A DNA stretch of 64,000 nt from Platynereis dumerilii (taxonomy: Eukaryota > Annelida > Polychaeta > Phyllodocida > Nereididae). Both the position numbers and the translations under genes were made by a program. This document shows, piece by piece, positions 31,801 to 42,762 of the stretch (positions are counted from its first letter, which is position 1; each line of letters opens with the position of its first letter). Below the pieces are notes generated by a model. That model had not been told where the DNA came from. It saw only the letters and a program-made list of their open reading frames with translations, and did not search any database. Location: contig JAPTHN010000011.1 of NCBI GenBank assembly GCA_026936325.1, positions 23,414,501-23,478,500 on the forward strand, read 5' to 3'.

Positions 31801-34800
31801 CTGCAAGTCCATAAACTGCACAGAATATAGATAATTACACTATCTATAGCAAGATGTCAGTTGTTCTGCCTTGATTTGTCATTAACAAACGAGCTCCTGG
31901 TTAAATTTGGCGATGTATGTCTGGAAAAAAATCACTGTGGAACTTTGCTTTGGTGTACACAAGTCTTATATTAATGTAAGCCAAGATTGACATCATAATG
32001 TATTCACTTGTTCAAGGAAATATTTGTTTACAATTGTCATTAATGTCACATGTCACAATTTAGTAACTAAACATGAGTTTGATGTGCTGAAATCTAGTAG
32101 TGAGAAAGAAAAACTTAATGGAAGTGTATAAAAAATGAAAAAATTAATCATTTGCCATTTATTTTCAATGTGGTGGCTGTCAGGCAGATAGCAGTGCTGT
32201 TTTTTTATATGATTGTGCTGTCTGTACCTCATACTCCCTCTGCATTAGTCCAGGTGATATGATTGGTGTGAATTTTGAGAAATATTTGGGGTTTTTACAG
32301 CGTGATGTTGATGACGCATGACAATTTTAACTGGTCCTTTATGTTCGATTTGGACCAACCCTTGAAGAAGTTTACTCTCGGAATAGAAGTGTCACTTCCG
32401 GAGTAGTTGGAGTAGTTTAGTTTAGAGTAGAGGAATCGAATGTACCCCACGATGGCACAAGTGAATCAATCTCTCAAAAAAAAAAGGAAATTGCCCTCGA
32501 AATGCTGTTACAAAGACATGACAAGGATTATTTAGTTGTCAGGCAAGTACCTATGGATATGATTTAACTTTTGCACAGTAGTTAATCTCTGGTAGGTGAT
32601 GTTACACTACTGTAATCGACATGTCGGGGATTTTTGAAAAATTTTGTCTTCTTTTTGAGTCAGCCTTTGTCGTACTAATCCCGATATGGCTAAATATTGC
32701 ATTGCCTCCCTCCCCCTTCAAAGACTAAGGATGTAGTCAAGTATGTCAGCCGTCTATCTGTTGAAACGAAAAAAGGATTGCTGTAATGCTGGCAATTAAG
32801 GCTTACAAATCAACATACCATAATCACATAGAAGAGTGAAGTCACTACGACTGTGAGAAGAAGTCCTTGACCGCCAACGCCGCTTTTCAGAATCATAATA
32901 TATCGTCTCCGCTATTGACACAGCTGCAGCAAGAAGTGTAAACAAAACATCTTGCCCCTTTTCGTCCAGCTTGCGCCAAAATGTAAACCATTCTCCAAAG
33001 ATGATAATTTGATTCCATCCTTGATTCCATCCTTTCATGATACTGACAGGAAAGTCTTCCGATGCAGATGAATCCTCATCAGGCGACTCACAAAAGCCGT
33101 AACTGAAAAATGAAGAAACATATTATTATACTCTAAGCGAAATATTAAGGTCACAGTGGGCAGTTCAATATTGGCGGCCAGAATTTTAAGGTTAAACGAA
33201 CCTACCTGTAAGTGAGGTTTGACAGTAATTCTGTCGATCTTCTCCGGTCCAATTAGAGTTTATACAACCCACCCTCCCAGGCCCTTTCTTCTTTGTCAAA
33301 TCTCGTATAAACTCTAATTGGATCCGAGAAGATCGACAGAATTACGGTCAAACTTCACTTCCAGGTAAGTTCGTTTAACCTTAAAATTTTATTTCGGTTT
33401 TTGTCCAAGGAAAATTAGCCATTGGCTAGTATCACCGAAAATGTTATCACAGAAAGAGAGTAAAAATTTAATAACATTCTATAAATAACATAAACAAGAA
33501 TAAAACAATTAAAGTGACGTAAAAACATAAATTGAAACCTATTGATAAGATCTAAGAAAGACTAAGATCCTGTTTTGAAAGCTCAGATTTAAAATCATTG
33601 CCATTATCAACCGAGTTTAGAGAATTTGGAAGTTTGTTCCATAGTTTAGAACCTTGATGGGTTAGAGTCTGTAGGCCATAGGCCTTAGTTCTTCTGTGTT
33701 TAAGTTTAAGTTGTTGTCCTCGCACTAGATCGTAAGGAGTGTTTTTGATGATAAAAAGTTTGTTGTTATAATCGAATACTAGTCAACTAGTAACCATGCC
33801 AAGTCGTAACCAAACCAACTCGTAACCATTTTTAATTTTTGCCAACCAACTCGTAACCAAGAGATCTTGTAATTAAGTGACCATGACCAAGTAGTAACCA
33901 AACAAGAATCCATGGATTCAAAGGCTAGTCGATTCAGTATTAGGCCTATATTTATAGAACAGTGATTAACCAGGATAGCGATATACCTCTATTACATCTG
34001 TCTTGCAGATATGGTTATCATAGTTTTGAACTATGTGAATTTTGCAAAAAAATGTCAGTGAGGAGTAATTGCCCTGATCTCAAATTTTTATCAAGAAATG
34101 TGTCTGAAATGAAATTCCTTATTTTAATATTGTTCAATGAAACTCAACATATTGTGATGCTGCAGTCTATCGTGCATTACTTATCATATATACTATCACT
34201 AAGCAGACCAGTTGCACTGAGCTGTGTTCAATTACAGCTGCACATTTTTGTTGATCTGTAGTGTTTTTTTAATTTTTTTATTAGTTGTGTCTGATAAATG
34301 TGATGTGCTTATGTGTGAAATTGCTTAACAGCACTGTGGCTGTAACACCAATGAAACAGAGTTCAGGCCTGTTTGTTTATAGGCCTACACATAAACAAGC
34401 TATTGTTGTGATGTGGTACAACAGGAAATCAAAATATTGGAACCCAAAAATTCCACACAGTTCCAATCCAACGGGAAAGTAAGGTTGTAAAATTAAAGCT
34501 ACATGGCCAAATTGGTAAAAATAAAATTATGTCTTGATCAATCATAATATAGTACTTATTGCATAAATTGTGCTGTATTGGACAGTCATTTTACTTGATA
34601 GAAGACAAAAAAAGTTATGATGTAAGTGAAATTGAATTGACATTTATTTTCTAATCTGCTCAACTTGATATCACATTAATGACCACTTTTTTAATTATTT
34701 ACTCTCATTCACACTTTGGTGTAATTTCCAATATAAAACATAAAATATATAATTACAACAAATTAAAGCATTGTGTTATACTTTCAAGAAATTCTGCAAT

Positions 34801-37800
34801 TGCAATAACTTGATATTTCATTTTGACACAGATCAATGAATAATTGCAATCATTAGACACTACCTGCCAACTCAAGCCAATTCCATTAATTGATATTACC
34901 TTAGACACTGACTGATCTCCGTAGTAATTGCAATCATTAGACACAACCTGCCAACTCAAGCCAATTGAGTTGATATTTTCTATGACACTGCTCAATGAGT
35001 AATTGCAATCATTAGACACTAGCTGTCAACTCTGAATGTGTCACTGCTTAGTAAATGGTATATAAAGACCAGCCTTGGTGCATCTGTTCAGTGTACAACA
35101 AGACATGCTTTAAGAACATGCCAAAGAGGATGAGAAAAAGAGGATAATGGCTTTTCAGTACATCTAAAGGAAAAAAGGTAAATCTTATGTTATGATTTCT
35201 GCTTGCTTGGCCTAGTCATCTTGTGCTTGTTGTTGTTTCAAGCAGTTGTCCATTGGCACCTTCCCATAGTAGCATATCATGCTGTCCCATCCTCAGAGAC
35301 ATTTTTTAAAGTTAGGCCTACCTTGTACCTAAAATGTAGTTTTTGCAGTATTATCATGCTAATAATGTATTATCCAAAAAATAAAATAAATAAATACATA
35401 ATGGAATTTTTACCTTATTACCTTACTTAAGTCATATTATTTATAATGACATGGTTGGTAGGTTCTAATCAAATATTTAGGATGACTCACTACTATTCAA
35501 TGACAAATTTGCAGACCTGTCACCATATCACTGGTTTTTGAATTTGAACACCAACAAGCTGCTTGTGTACATTCCAAAAGAAAAAGCCTTTTTAAAATTC
35601 AGTTACAAATCACTGATTAATTGTTCCCTGGTGCGTTCCCGCCAGGTAAACCCAACGGGATGCTAACAGCACCACTGGGCCCGCTCGCTTGCATGAGCGT
35701 CATGCGCCCGGCTAGCGGGATACCGACAGTCCCAGTGGGTCCACTCGTTATGGGCGCATGCATCCGCAAAGTTGCACAGCATTGTTTAGAGCTCTATCGA
35801 TCGTAAATATGATCGTGGACGATCGTTTTCGATCATATCTCGGCCGCTGGGTGGTTTTCAGGCAGTTCCTGGCTCCACAGGCGCTTTGTGAGGAAGATCT
35901 GCATTACGGTATTTTGAATTTCCGATTTTCGCGGGCTTTTTTGTCATCTCTCTAAGGGCTAGTCCTCGACTAGCCAAAAATAAAAATTGTATACCAACTC
36001 GTAATCAGTACTCATCACCAACTCGTAACCAGGGAAGACCAACTCGTAACCAGGGAAGACCAACTTGTAACCAGGGAAGACCAACTCGTAATCACCAGTC
36101 ATGGCAATGGTGCATTGATTGATAGCCAAGTAAATGTGTAATTGATGTGAATCATAAAGCTGTAATCCAAGTTAATTGCTTTTGTATGACACTGGCATAA
36201 CAGCTATGAAGATTCTTATTGCAATCAAGTTTGACACCAGACTTAATTCATTCATCCTTGATTGCCATAAATTCCCACTGTGTCTCTTTACGACTGACTT
36301 GATAGGGCCCACAGTTCATATAATAACTATATATAAAATATTAAACAAATAATCGGTTCAGAAACCCCTGTATAGGGCCCTCCCTGATAATGACTTGGTA
36401 GGCCTTGGTTACGACTTGGTAGGGCCCTGGTTACGAATTGGTAGGTCCCTTGGTTACTAGTTGGTAAGGTCAGTAAATTGATTTTAGTGAGTGGTTACCA
36501 GTTGGTGGCCCACAAAAAAAGGATGGTTACGAGTTGGTAGAAATTTTGGTTACCATTTGGTTGGTTACCAGTTGGTTGGTTACCAGTTGGTGTGGTTACC
36601 AGTTAACATGGTTACCAGTTGACTTGATACCTTATAATCTGGTGACATTTCGAAATAAGCTTTATATACTTCAACTAACATACATATTGTAGGTTAAAAG
36701 ATAAACATAAGTCAACAAATTTGACTTTAGAAGGAACCAAAAATCATTTTGGTGAGCACCAAAATCTGACAGGAATGATATTCTAGCTCTAGCCAATAGA
36801 TTTGGGTCAAATATGCAGATGCTGTTACAATGAATTGCAGGGTTGTGGTGGACCTACAGATATAAATTCAAACACTTTTGGAAATAAAATATCCACTCTT
36901 ACTGTGTGGTAATGTATATAGGTGTAAATGTATCTCCTCATGCCACTTTAAGTTACGTTAAGCGTCCATGGACAGACACATGACAGGACAGACAGGACCT
37001 GCAGTTCAGCAATAAATGGCTTCAGGAAAGCCATTTAAAAATCAAACAATTTAAAACTGTAGCATAACATTTTGAATAAATATTTACCTTAGTGGCATGC
37101 CAGCATCATCCAGGCAAATACAAGCCCATTTGTTGTACCTGTCTGCAAGGTTTTCCCTCAGCAAAAGTCTAGTTTGTGTCCGCTCCAAATCATCATCATT
37201 TGCCCTCAAGTGAGAAACGCCTGAAAAAATTAACAGGTCACATTAAGATTCAGGGCAGGTTCAATTCAGAACTGAAACTTTGAACGGAGAAAATTCCTGG
37301 CACTCCGGCATTTTCAAATTATAATTTGCAAACCAAGATAATTGAAAATATAAGTAGTATAGAGGTTTTGTGTGAACCCATAAAGTTACCCATTACTGTC
37401 ACGTGACACTCCCTAGAAACAGGGGTGGCAGCCATGTTTGACTGAGACTCCAGATACCCAGAAGTATAAGCATGATTTCAATTTTCTTTTATTTTCTAAT
37501 GCCATAGTAATGGTGGACTCAATTTAGGCTGCTCACTGTAATTTGAATTCCAAAAGCTTTGGTGTTTTCACCCACAGTTACGTGAATGTTTAAATATTGT
37601 CAAATATTTTGAACAAGAATCCGTGGATTCAAAACCGACCTAGCGCAATGATATTGAAGGTGCCATTGCTTTAACCACTGAGCAACTGATATTGGAAGAT
37701 CAGAGAAATAGCTGATTGAAAGATATTACACTATTAGTAGGGTCAGATCAGCTGGTTTCATCAAATGGCTCCCACCTGACCCCCTTAGAATTTGCTGGAA

Positions 37801-38052
37801 AAATTCCCAGAGGAAGCTACAATTCTTAGTAGGCTGTGTGCAAAATTTAAGGTCTCTAGGCCTACCTTTAATAGTTTTTGCTACAAAAAATAAAAACGAG
37901 GGTAATGTTTTGTCATTTTTCGCCCTTGTTTTTGTGACACGAAAATGAAACAACAAACCTTTCGACGCAGACATAAAAGTAGACCACTGAACATTAGCAC
38001 GTCGTAGCGAATATATAAGTTGGATTTGAGTGCTGTCTTCAGCGTCAGCCAT
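28077..38052 (-). CDS. Five-exon host-type gene, 434-residue protein of unknown function
   Basis: Coding exons (-): 38052-37959, 37220-37088, 33102-32819, 30510-30481 and 28840-28077. They total 1,305 bases, 434 residues plus stop. Every intron is GT-AG (GTTTGT, GTAAAT, GTATGT, GTAAGT donors; acceptors after pyrimidine tracts) and the phases (1, 2, 1, 1) join without conflict, which is strong support for the model. I start at ATG 38052 (gccATGg context). The protein begins MADAEDSTQIQL. About residues 76-170 hold a Trp-rich part (KGWNQGWNQIIIFGEWFTFW). A serine-rich linker (271-282) leads to a nuclear-localisation-like AKRRKLDE (about 290-297). A C-terminal alpha/beta segment (about 310-434) has 'YVDLSVAVQDG', 'KFLVLVEIF' and 'VFGLFLADTNVYLYR'. 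That last part is faintly like a PD-(D/E)XK nuclease fold, but the lysine after E-x is missing, so I do not assign it. I do not recognise the family. Confidence 0.8.
28841..32818 (-). other. Introns 3 and 4 of the host gene
   Basis: Apart from micro-exon 4 I see no coding exon. The sequence is AT-rich; it has 'acacacctccattaaaaat' (about 30374-30394), which recurs at about 41689-41708, and a cagagtagatcagagtagat triplet near 31219-31255 that recurs loosely at 32401-32425. Nothing else is supported. Confidence 0.55.
30481..30510 (-). CDS. Host gene micro-exon 4 (30 bases)
   Basis: It lies between TTTTTTTCAG and GTAAGTTTT, both near-perfect splice sites. Ten codons (LEKMQIVTG plus split ends) join exons 3 and 5 in phase. 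It is too short to be seen as an open frame and is supported by the splice sites and by the phase fit on both sides. Confidence 0.75.
32819..33102 (-). CDS. Host gene exon 3 (284 bases)
   Basis: Acceptor TTTTTCAG|TTACGG, donor TTATG|GTATGT. It encodes YGFCESPDEDSSASED followed by the Trp-rich segment and a basic RRWRSRTSSHSR stretch. It ends in phase 1. Confidence 0.8.
33190..33380. mobile_element. Hairpin MITE with TTAA target duplication, 191 bp
   Basis: Two 76-base arms (33190-33265 and 33305-33380), about 92 percent complementary by eye, surround a 39-base loop. Direct TTAA flanks both ends (33186-33189 and 33381-33384), as made by piggyBac or Kolobok transposases. The termini are GGTTAAACGAAC / GTTCGTTTAACC. 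Each arm read outward contains a splice-donor consensus (CAG|GTAAGT on +, CAG|GTAGGT on -). Confidence 0.8.
33552..33773 (-). mobile_element. LINE 3' coding remnant (C-terminal end), part 1
   Basis: The - strand reads YNNKLFIIKNTPYDLV, then RTKAYGLQTLTHQGSKLWNK and LPNSLN, a typical C-terminal block of LINE reverse-transcriptase proteins, ending at TAG 33552. The frame continues at 36632 (LVEVYKAYFEMSPD) after removal of the TU-like element and one TSD copy. Upstream of about 36700 the frame is lost, so the copy is 5'-truncated or decayed. Confidence 0.7.
34841..35040 (+). repeat. Three tandem ~80-bp repeats upstream of a TATA box inside TU-like element 1
   Basis: 'taattgcaatcattagacac' starts at 34841, 34924 and 35000, each followed by '(c)ctg(c/t)caactc(aagccaatt)'. 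They end less than 30 bases before the TATA box at 35059 and so resemble upstream promoter repeats. Confidence 0.8.
35059..35092 (+). promoter_or_regulatory. TATA plus initiator core promoter inside TU-like element 1
   Basis: TATATAAAG (35059-35067) is followed by TTCAGT with the A at 35090, 31 bases from the TATA start, the textbook spacing. About 85 bases further on a strong donor (AAAAAAG|GTAAAT, about 35177) could end a first exon. The only ATG frame in between is 9 codons. Confidence 0.45.
36632..36700 (-). mobile_element. LINE 3' coding remnant, part 2 (right of the TU-like insertion)
   Basis: Codons for MLVEVYKAYFEMSPDY join in phase to NNKLFIIK at 33773, with TTATAATC duplicated at the junction. 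Confidence 0.65.
37088..37220 (-). CDS. Host gene exon 2 (133 bases)
   Basis: Acceptor TTTTTTCAG|GCGTTT, donor CTAAG|GTAAAT. It encodes VSHLRANDDDLERTQTRLLL and continues to DDAGMPL. It ends in phase 2 and joins exon 3 as AG|T (Ser). Confidence 0.8.
37959..38052 (-). CDS. Host gene exon 1 (31 codons + 1 base)
   Basis: ATG at 38052; donor AAAG|GTTTGT. The splice phase 1 base G joins GC of exon 2 to make Gly. Confidence 0.75.
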
Positions 38053-38298
38053 GGCGCCTGTGAATATCAGAGAAATACATTATATAAACTTTTATTGACA
38101 TCCTTATATCATAACAGATATATGTGTCATAAAATAAAATACAATGATCATCAATAACAAGAACCCAGGGGTTCAAAATGGAGGTGATGTGGTGCCTTAA
38201 GTTCATATACCATGAATCCAGAAGGCGATTTGGCCTGCGCTGCTAAAACTATTCAGATATATATGAAATCTCATGTCGGATTGGCATGGATAATTTGG

Positions 38299-38430
38299 AA
38301 AGATGGACAGATGTTTGGGGCTATGCATCCTGTATTTATGTACATTATAAGCTAATTAGGAGAGGCGAAAGACATAGTAATGAGGCAAAGGACGATTGAA
38401 ACTGCTGTCCAAGGTGACCCGGCGAGAACG
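38299..38430 (-). mobile_element. SINE body, head missing
   Basis: The - strand matches the body of the SINE at 43675-43885: 'gccgggtcacct', 'gtttcaatc(a/g)tcctttgcctc', 'ctaattag', 'taaatacaggat' and 'agccccaaacat', in the same order. The tRNA-like head is not recognisable here. Confidence 0.75.
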
Positions 38431-39149
38431 TTAATCAGACCAAGAGAGCAATGTCTTCAGCCTCACATAGCACTCACCTTAGCACTGTCATCACCCTCCC
38501 AAGACCCTCTCAAAGTGTCAAGCCCAGCCATGACTTTGGCAAAAATCATCTTTGGCAGGCTATTTGAAAATATCTGCTGCTTCTATCACTTCCAAACTTG
38601 GCATAAAGTCATATCACAGTATCAACTAAATCTATAAATTTTGGCAAACATATCCATTACATAATTAGGCAAAAAACCCGAAGGCTCCAGAGAAATTAGG
38701 GAACTGTCATCAGCTGCTGATGACTTTGCACTACTTCTCAAAATTGTATAGAATAAGTCTCGCTACTGTCATGTTGCTGTGTGATGAGGATAGCTGCACA
38801 GAGATCAGACTTTCTTCTGATACCCAGCTGATCAACCCCACACACTCATCATCCTGTCAGGGCCAGGACTTAGCTGATATTACAATTGTCCTGATATGAC
38901 AGTAATTTCCCAGACAGTGAGACTGCAGACCCAGGAGTCCAGGACCCAGCGAATCAGGCGGCAATTGGCAACCCAGTGTGCTACAACTTGCTGACCCTAC
39001 CCAGAAATTTTGGACCTTGGAATAAATTATTTCAAGTACATGTACCAAATTGCAACCTATTGCGTGGCTTACTAAACCCTTTTGATAAATCTGCGTAATC
39101 TAACTAATCTGTGCATTCTATCTATTTGATCTATATAAACTATTATCCA

Positions 39150-39160
39150 TGAAATCCACC

Positions 39161-39209
<49 letters not shown>

Positions 39210-39295
39210 AATCTATCAATCTATCTATCTATCTATCTATATCCATCTATCTACCTGTCTATCAATCTATCTATCTATCTATGAATCAATTTACC
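39150..39295 (+). repeat. (CTAT)n microsatellite
   Basis: CTAT repeats with a few CAAT and CCAT variants. It ends directly before the left TSD of TU-like element 2. Confidence 0.85.
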
Positions 39296-39318
39296 CATCC
39301 ATATATATCTGACTGAAA

Positions 39319-41226
39319 GGAGTATGGTTATAACGGCCACAGACCAGAAGGGCCACCCAAATAGGCCACCCAAAACGGCCATCCAGAACGGCCACCCAAA
39401 ACGGCCACGTATATATAAATTTGTTATAAAGGGCCTATTATATAAAAAATATATTAATTTGGATATGTATTGAGTGTCCTGAAGTTGGCCTACTATAAGG
39501 TAACATTTGATGCAAATTATTTGGGTGCTGAATGCTGATCTTCCTGCCAAGGATCTATTGTCTTACACAATCCAATTAGGTCAGTACACAATAGACTTCT
39601 GGTCCATAACTACTTACAGGTGTGAGAATTATCCCATAATCTGATTTAAGTATAGGCCTAAGATGGGATATTAAGTATAAAATGGGATAAAAAAATCTTA
39701 AAACATTTTTTGGTACTAAATTAACCAAAACATTGTTCATTGTAAATGTCATGAAAAGAAATCATAATTTTCTTAAAATGTCCTTCCATTTGATAAAACT
39801 GACAAATTTGTTAATTATGTATACTCAATTCTAAATGTGTTTTAATAGACAAACCAATGATGATGTGACTCTTATGTTATGAAGGAATTTCAAATATACT
39901 GCAAATGGACTACTTTTTGATATTGGCCCTGTCAAAACATATCAGTACAACTTGTAAATAATAAGCATAATAATGATTCATTTATAGGCCTAGGCCTATA
40001 TGATAACTGTTACATTCATAAAATAATGATTATTTGTAATTGTTACATATATGGTTATCAAGTTATATTTATAATATAAATTTAAATCAGATCTGTTGTA
40101 TACATGATCCTTTTAATTATTTTGCCTTTTTATGAGAATTGAAACAAATAAATAATATCATTGTTATCAATTAAATGTCTTTAGTCTTTGCAGAGATTAA
40201 ATGGGGTTTCAATGAAATTTAATTGAAGAAGTTCAATTGCAGTGTCATAATCTTAATTACAGAATTTTTTTATTTAATTGATATTTAAAGTGAAGTTATC
40301 TTTGCTTTACCAATTATTTGCATTATATGATTGTAATTGCTTAATTACCTTAAAAAAAGGAAAATTGTATGTGAATTCTACAATTGCCTTAATAACAAGT
40401 TGTGAAAAGAAAGATAATTGCAATATCATGATAATCACAGCAAATGTGTCAATTTGGTCTAGTATAATTTATGTGAAGCATAATTCATATCTCTTTTTAA
40501 TTATTAATTTTTTCAAGTGGTACCTAGGCCTATGATTGTAATATGAAGTAGGCTCACTTTATTTATGACCAAAACATTATTATTAACCAATCATATATCA
40601 AGAATATATAAGTTCTTAGAAATATCCATATTTAAAAAAATATATTTCCTGTTAAGTCTATGAAAATAATATTATATAATTGGAATATTTGTGTTATTAG
40701 TTTAAAAAAGAAGTAACTTTTATTGCTTTTTTCTGTTTTTAAAGAAAACTGGATCAAACCTTGTTTTTCATAAAATAATTAACATTACATAAATATTAAA
40801 CATGTTTACATATATTTTAAATGACATTTGTGTTTGTTTGTTTAAGCAGTGTTCTAAAGTGTTGCTGTTTGTTTAAAGAGGGTTTACCTGCTTGTTTATA
40901 AATGCATACTTGGGTTAATTGCTATTTAAGCATGCATTGGGGTACAATAGAACACACAGTTAAACAAACAAACAAAATAGTTAATGTCAAATTGTGAGAC
41001 TGGACAAAGATGTCATTTCCATGTGGACCATATACTCAGGACAGTCAGTGTATATATTAACAATATATACTGACTGCCCCGAGTATATTGTTGTGTGATA
41101 AAATACAATTAGTAACAAAAATACCACTAAAAAACTAGTATGGCCGTTTTGGGTGGCCGTTCTGTGTGGCCTTTTTTGGAAAACCAGTGTGGCCGTTTTG
41201 GTCTGTGGCCCTTATAACTAAACCCC
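39319..41226. mobile_element. TU-like foldback element 2, 1,908 bp
   Basis: Perfect 8-bp duplication GACTGAAA (39311-39318 and 41227-41234). The termini are inverse copies: GGAGTATGGTTATAACGGCC on the left, and on the right GGGGTTTAGTTATAAGGGCC read on the other strand, both followed by ACAGACC. Each end carries 4-5 units of a ~13-16-bp repeat (ggccacccaaaac and its inverse). The centre is AT-rich with no gene and holds a hairpin near 41031-41093 (cagtcagtgtatata / tatatactgactg). Same architecture as element 1 but a different repeat sequence, so a separate family of the same type. Confidence 0.8.
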
Positions 41227-42149
41227 GACTGAAATAGCCCTAGTTGTAAGTTTATATAACTATTGACATCTCATCTCAGAAAACTGACCAATACACATCC
41301 TAATGTCACCAGGTCAGCTCATTTGCATACACAAAACACATAATTTTCAAAATGGTGGACAGCTCATTTGCATACTCAAAACACAATACACATAATTTTC
41401 AAAATGACGGAAGGCAAACAGTAAACAGCAAACAAGCAAACAGCAAACAGCAAACAAAAAAACTAATAAAAGGAGCACTTAGACTTACTTCAGGTCAACA
41501 CAAATGAGCTCAAATAACAGCCCTGCATCTCTAGTTTTGGTGAATTTAGCAATTTGGAGAAAATTTAAAACATGCAAAGAGTAATTTCAGATTTTCTTCT
41601 CCTATTTCGAATTTCCCGCCTAAAGTTTGCCTCTCTCACCCACTCTCTTAGCCCCCTTTCTCACCCAACTACATAAATGGCAGTGTGTAAACACACCTCC
41701 ATTAAAAATACAATGAAAAACAAACTACAATGCTGAGTCTATTCTAATGGACCATTTTATAGATTAAATGGTGGTTTATGAAGGGGGCGGAAAACTCGAC
41801 AGCCTCGTTCTGGGCACCGTTCACGTGACCAGCCAGTTTGCCGCACTTTTCTGGAGCATTCGTACTATAACCCACGATTTGTGTAGTGGATTAATAAAAC
41901 TGTTGGGGTCGTTTTGACACTTTGATTGGACGAATCAGCCTTGTTTGACCCAGATTTGGCGGCGATCACGATCTCAAGTCTGACCGCGTGGCCTTGTTTA
42001 CAAATAGCACAAAAATCCATGGATTCAAAACCAGCCTTTGGCGATTGCATATTTGGGATTGAAATCATGAAGAGGATGATTTATATAAATTACATGGATA
42101 TTTTTGTATTGAGCAGTGATAGCCAGAGTGATAGTGTTTGCTGCAAGCC

Positions 42150-42425
42150 ATTAAACTTTGAGGGGAACCCCTTAGCAAATGCCTATACCAACTTTCAGAA
42201 CTGCAAGTGAAATACTAAAGTCACAGTGGACAATTCAAAACATGGTGGCCATTTTGGCAGCCATATTGGATTTTCCCAAAAATTTCTGAGGGGAATCCCT
42301 TAGTGAATCCCTATAACAAATTTCATAAATCTAAGTGAAATACTAAAGTACATTGGGTATTTTAAAATATGGCGGCCATTTTGGCAGCCATCTTGGATTT
42401 TTCCAAAAAATTTTGAGGGGAACCC
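42150..42425 (+). repeat. Tandem pair of ~135-bp units of the dispersed GGTCACA/ATGGCGGCC repeat
   Basis: Both units read: gaggggaaccccttag, 'cctata(a/c)ca', 'aagtgaaatactaaagt', a (g)gacaattcaaaa-like part, then 'atgg(c/t)ggccattttggcagcc'. Related to 1433-1667 and 33130-33182. Confidence 0.75.
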
Positions 42426-42762
42426 CTAAGTGAATGAGGTCACCAAATCCGCCATATTGGAACTGCCCTGAAATATGACGTCACAATAGACTAATTATGA
42501 TGTGACGTCATGCCATTGTTATAAGTGACATCACTGTTATTGGTGATGTCATGGTCACATTGTGTCCATACTCCTCAGTACGACTTGTCAAGATGCATTG
42601 TGTCAGGATAAAGGGCAGTTCCAAGATGGTGGAATTGGTTGCTTCATCTGCCAGAGCCTCATGTCCGTTCTATGTATTTCTATGGGAAAATTAGCCCTTG
42701 AAGAGCCCTTTCCAGCTGAGCATAGGTGTAGACCAACATATAGTGAGAACCCCCCCCCCAGG

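Larger units (their letters stand above)
33774..36631. mobile_element. TU-like foldback element 1, 2,858 bp
   Basis: Perfect 8-bp duplication TTATAATC (33766-33773 and 36632-36639). The termini are inverse (GAATACTAGTCAACTAGTAACC / reverse of the right end GGTATCAAGTCAACTGGTAACC). The arms are made of short tandem units: 'accaactcgtaacca' on the left (33774-33900, again at 35993-36100) and the inverse 'ggttggttaccagtt' on the right (about 36395-36624, period 15 at the end). Tandem 15-bp outer repeats, long inverted ends and 8-bp duplications are the build of sea-urchin TU elements. No coding frame over 100 codons, so it is non-autonomous. It sits in a LINE remnant inside intron 2 of the host gene. 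Confidence 0.8.
33103..37087 (-). other. Intron 2 of the host gene, filled with mobile elements
   Basis: This intron of about 4 kb holds a copy of the dispersed GGTCACA repeat (33130-33182), a TTAA-flanked MITE (33190-33380), a LINE 3' remnant (33552-33773 and 36632-about 36700) and the TU-like element inserted in that LINE (33774-36631). Confidence 0.7.
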
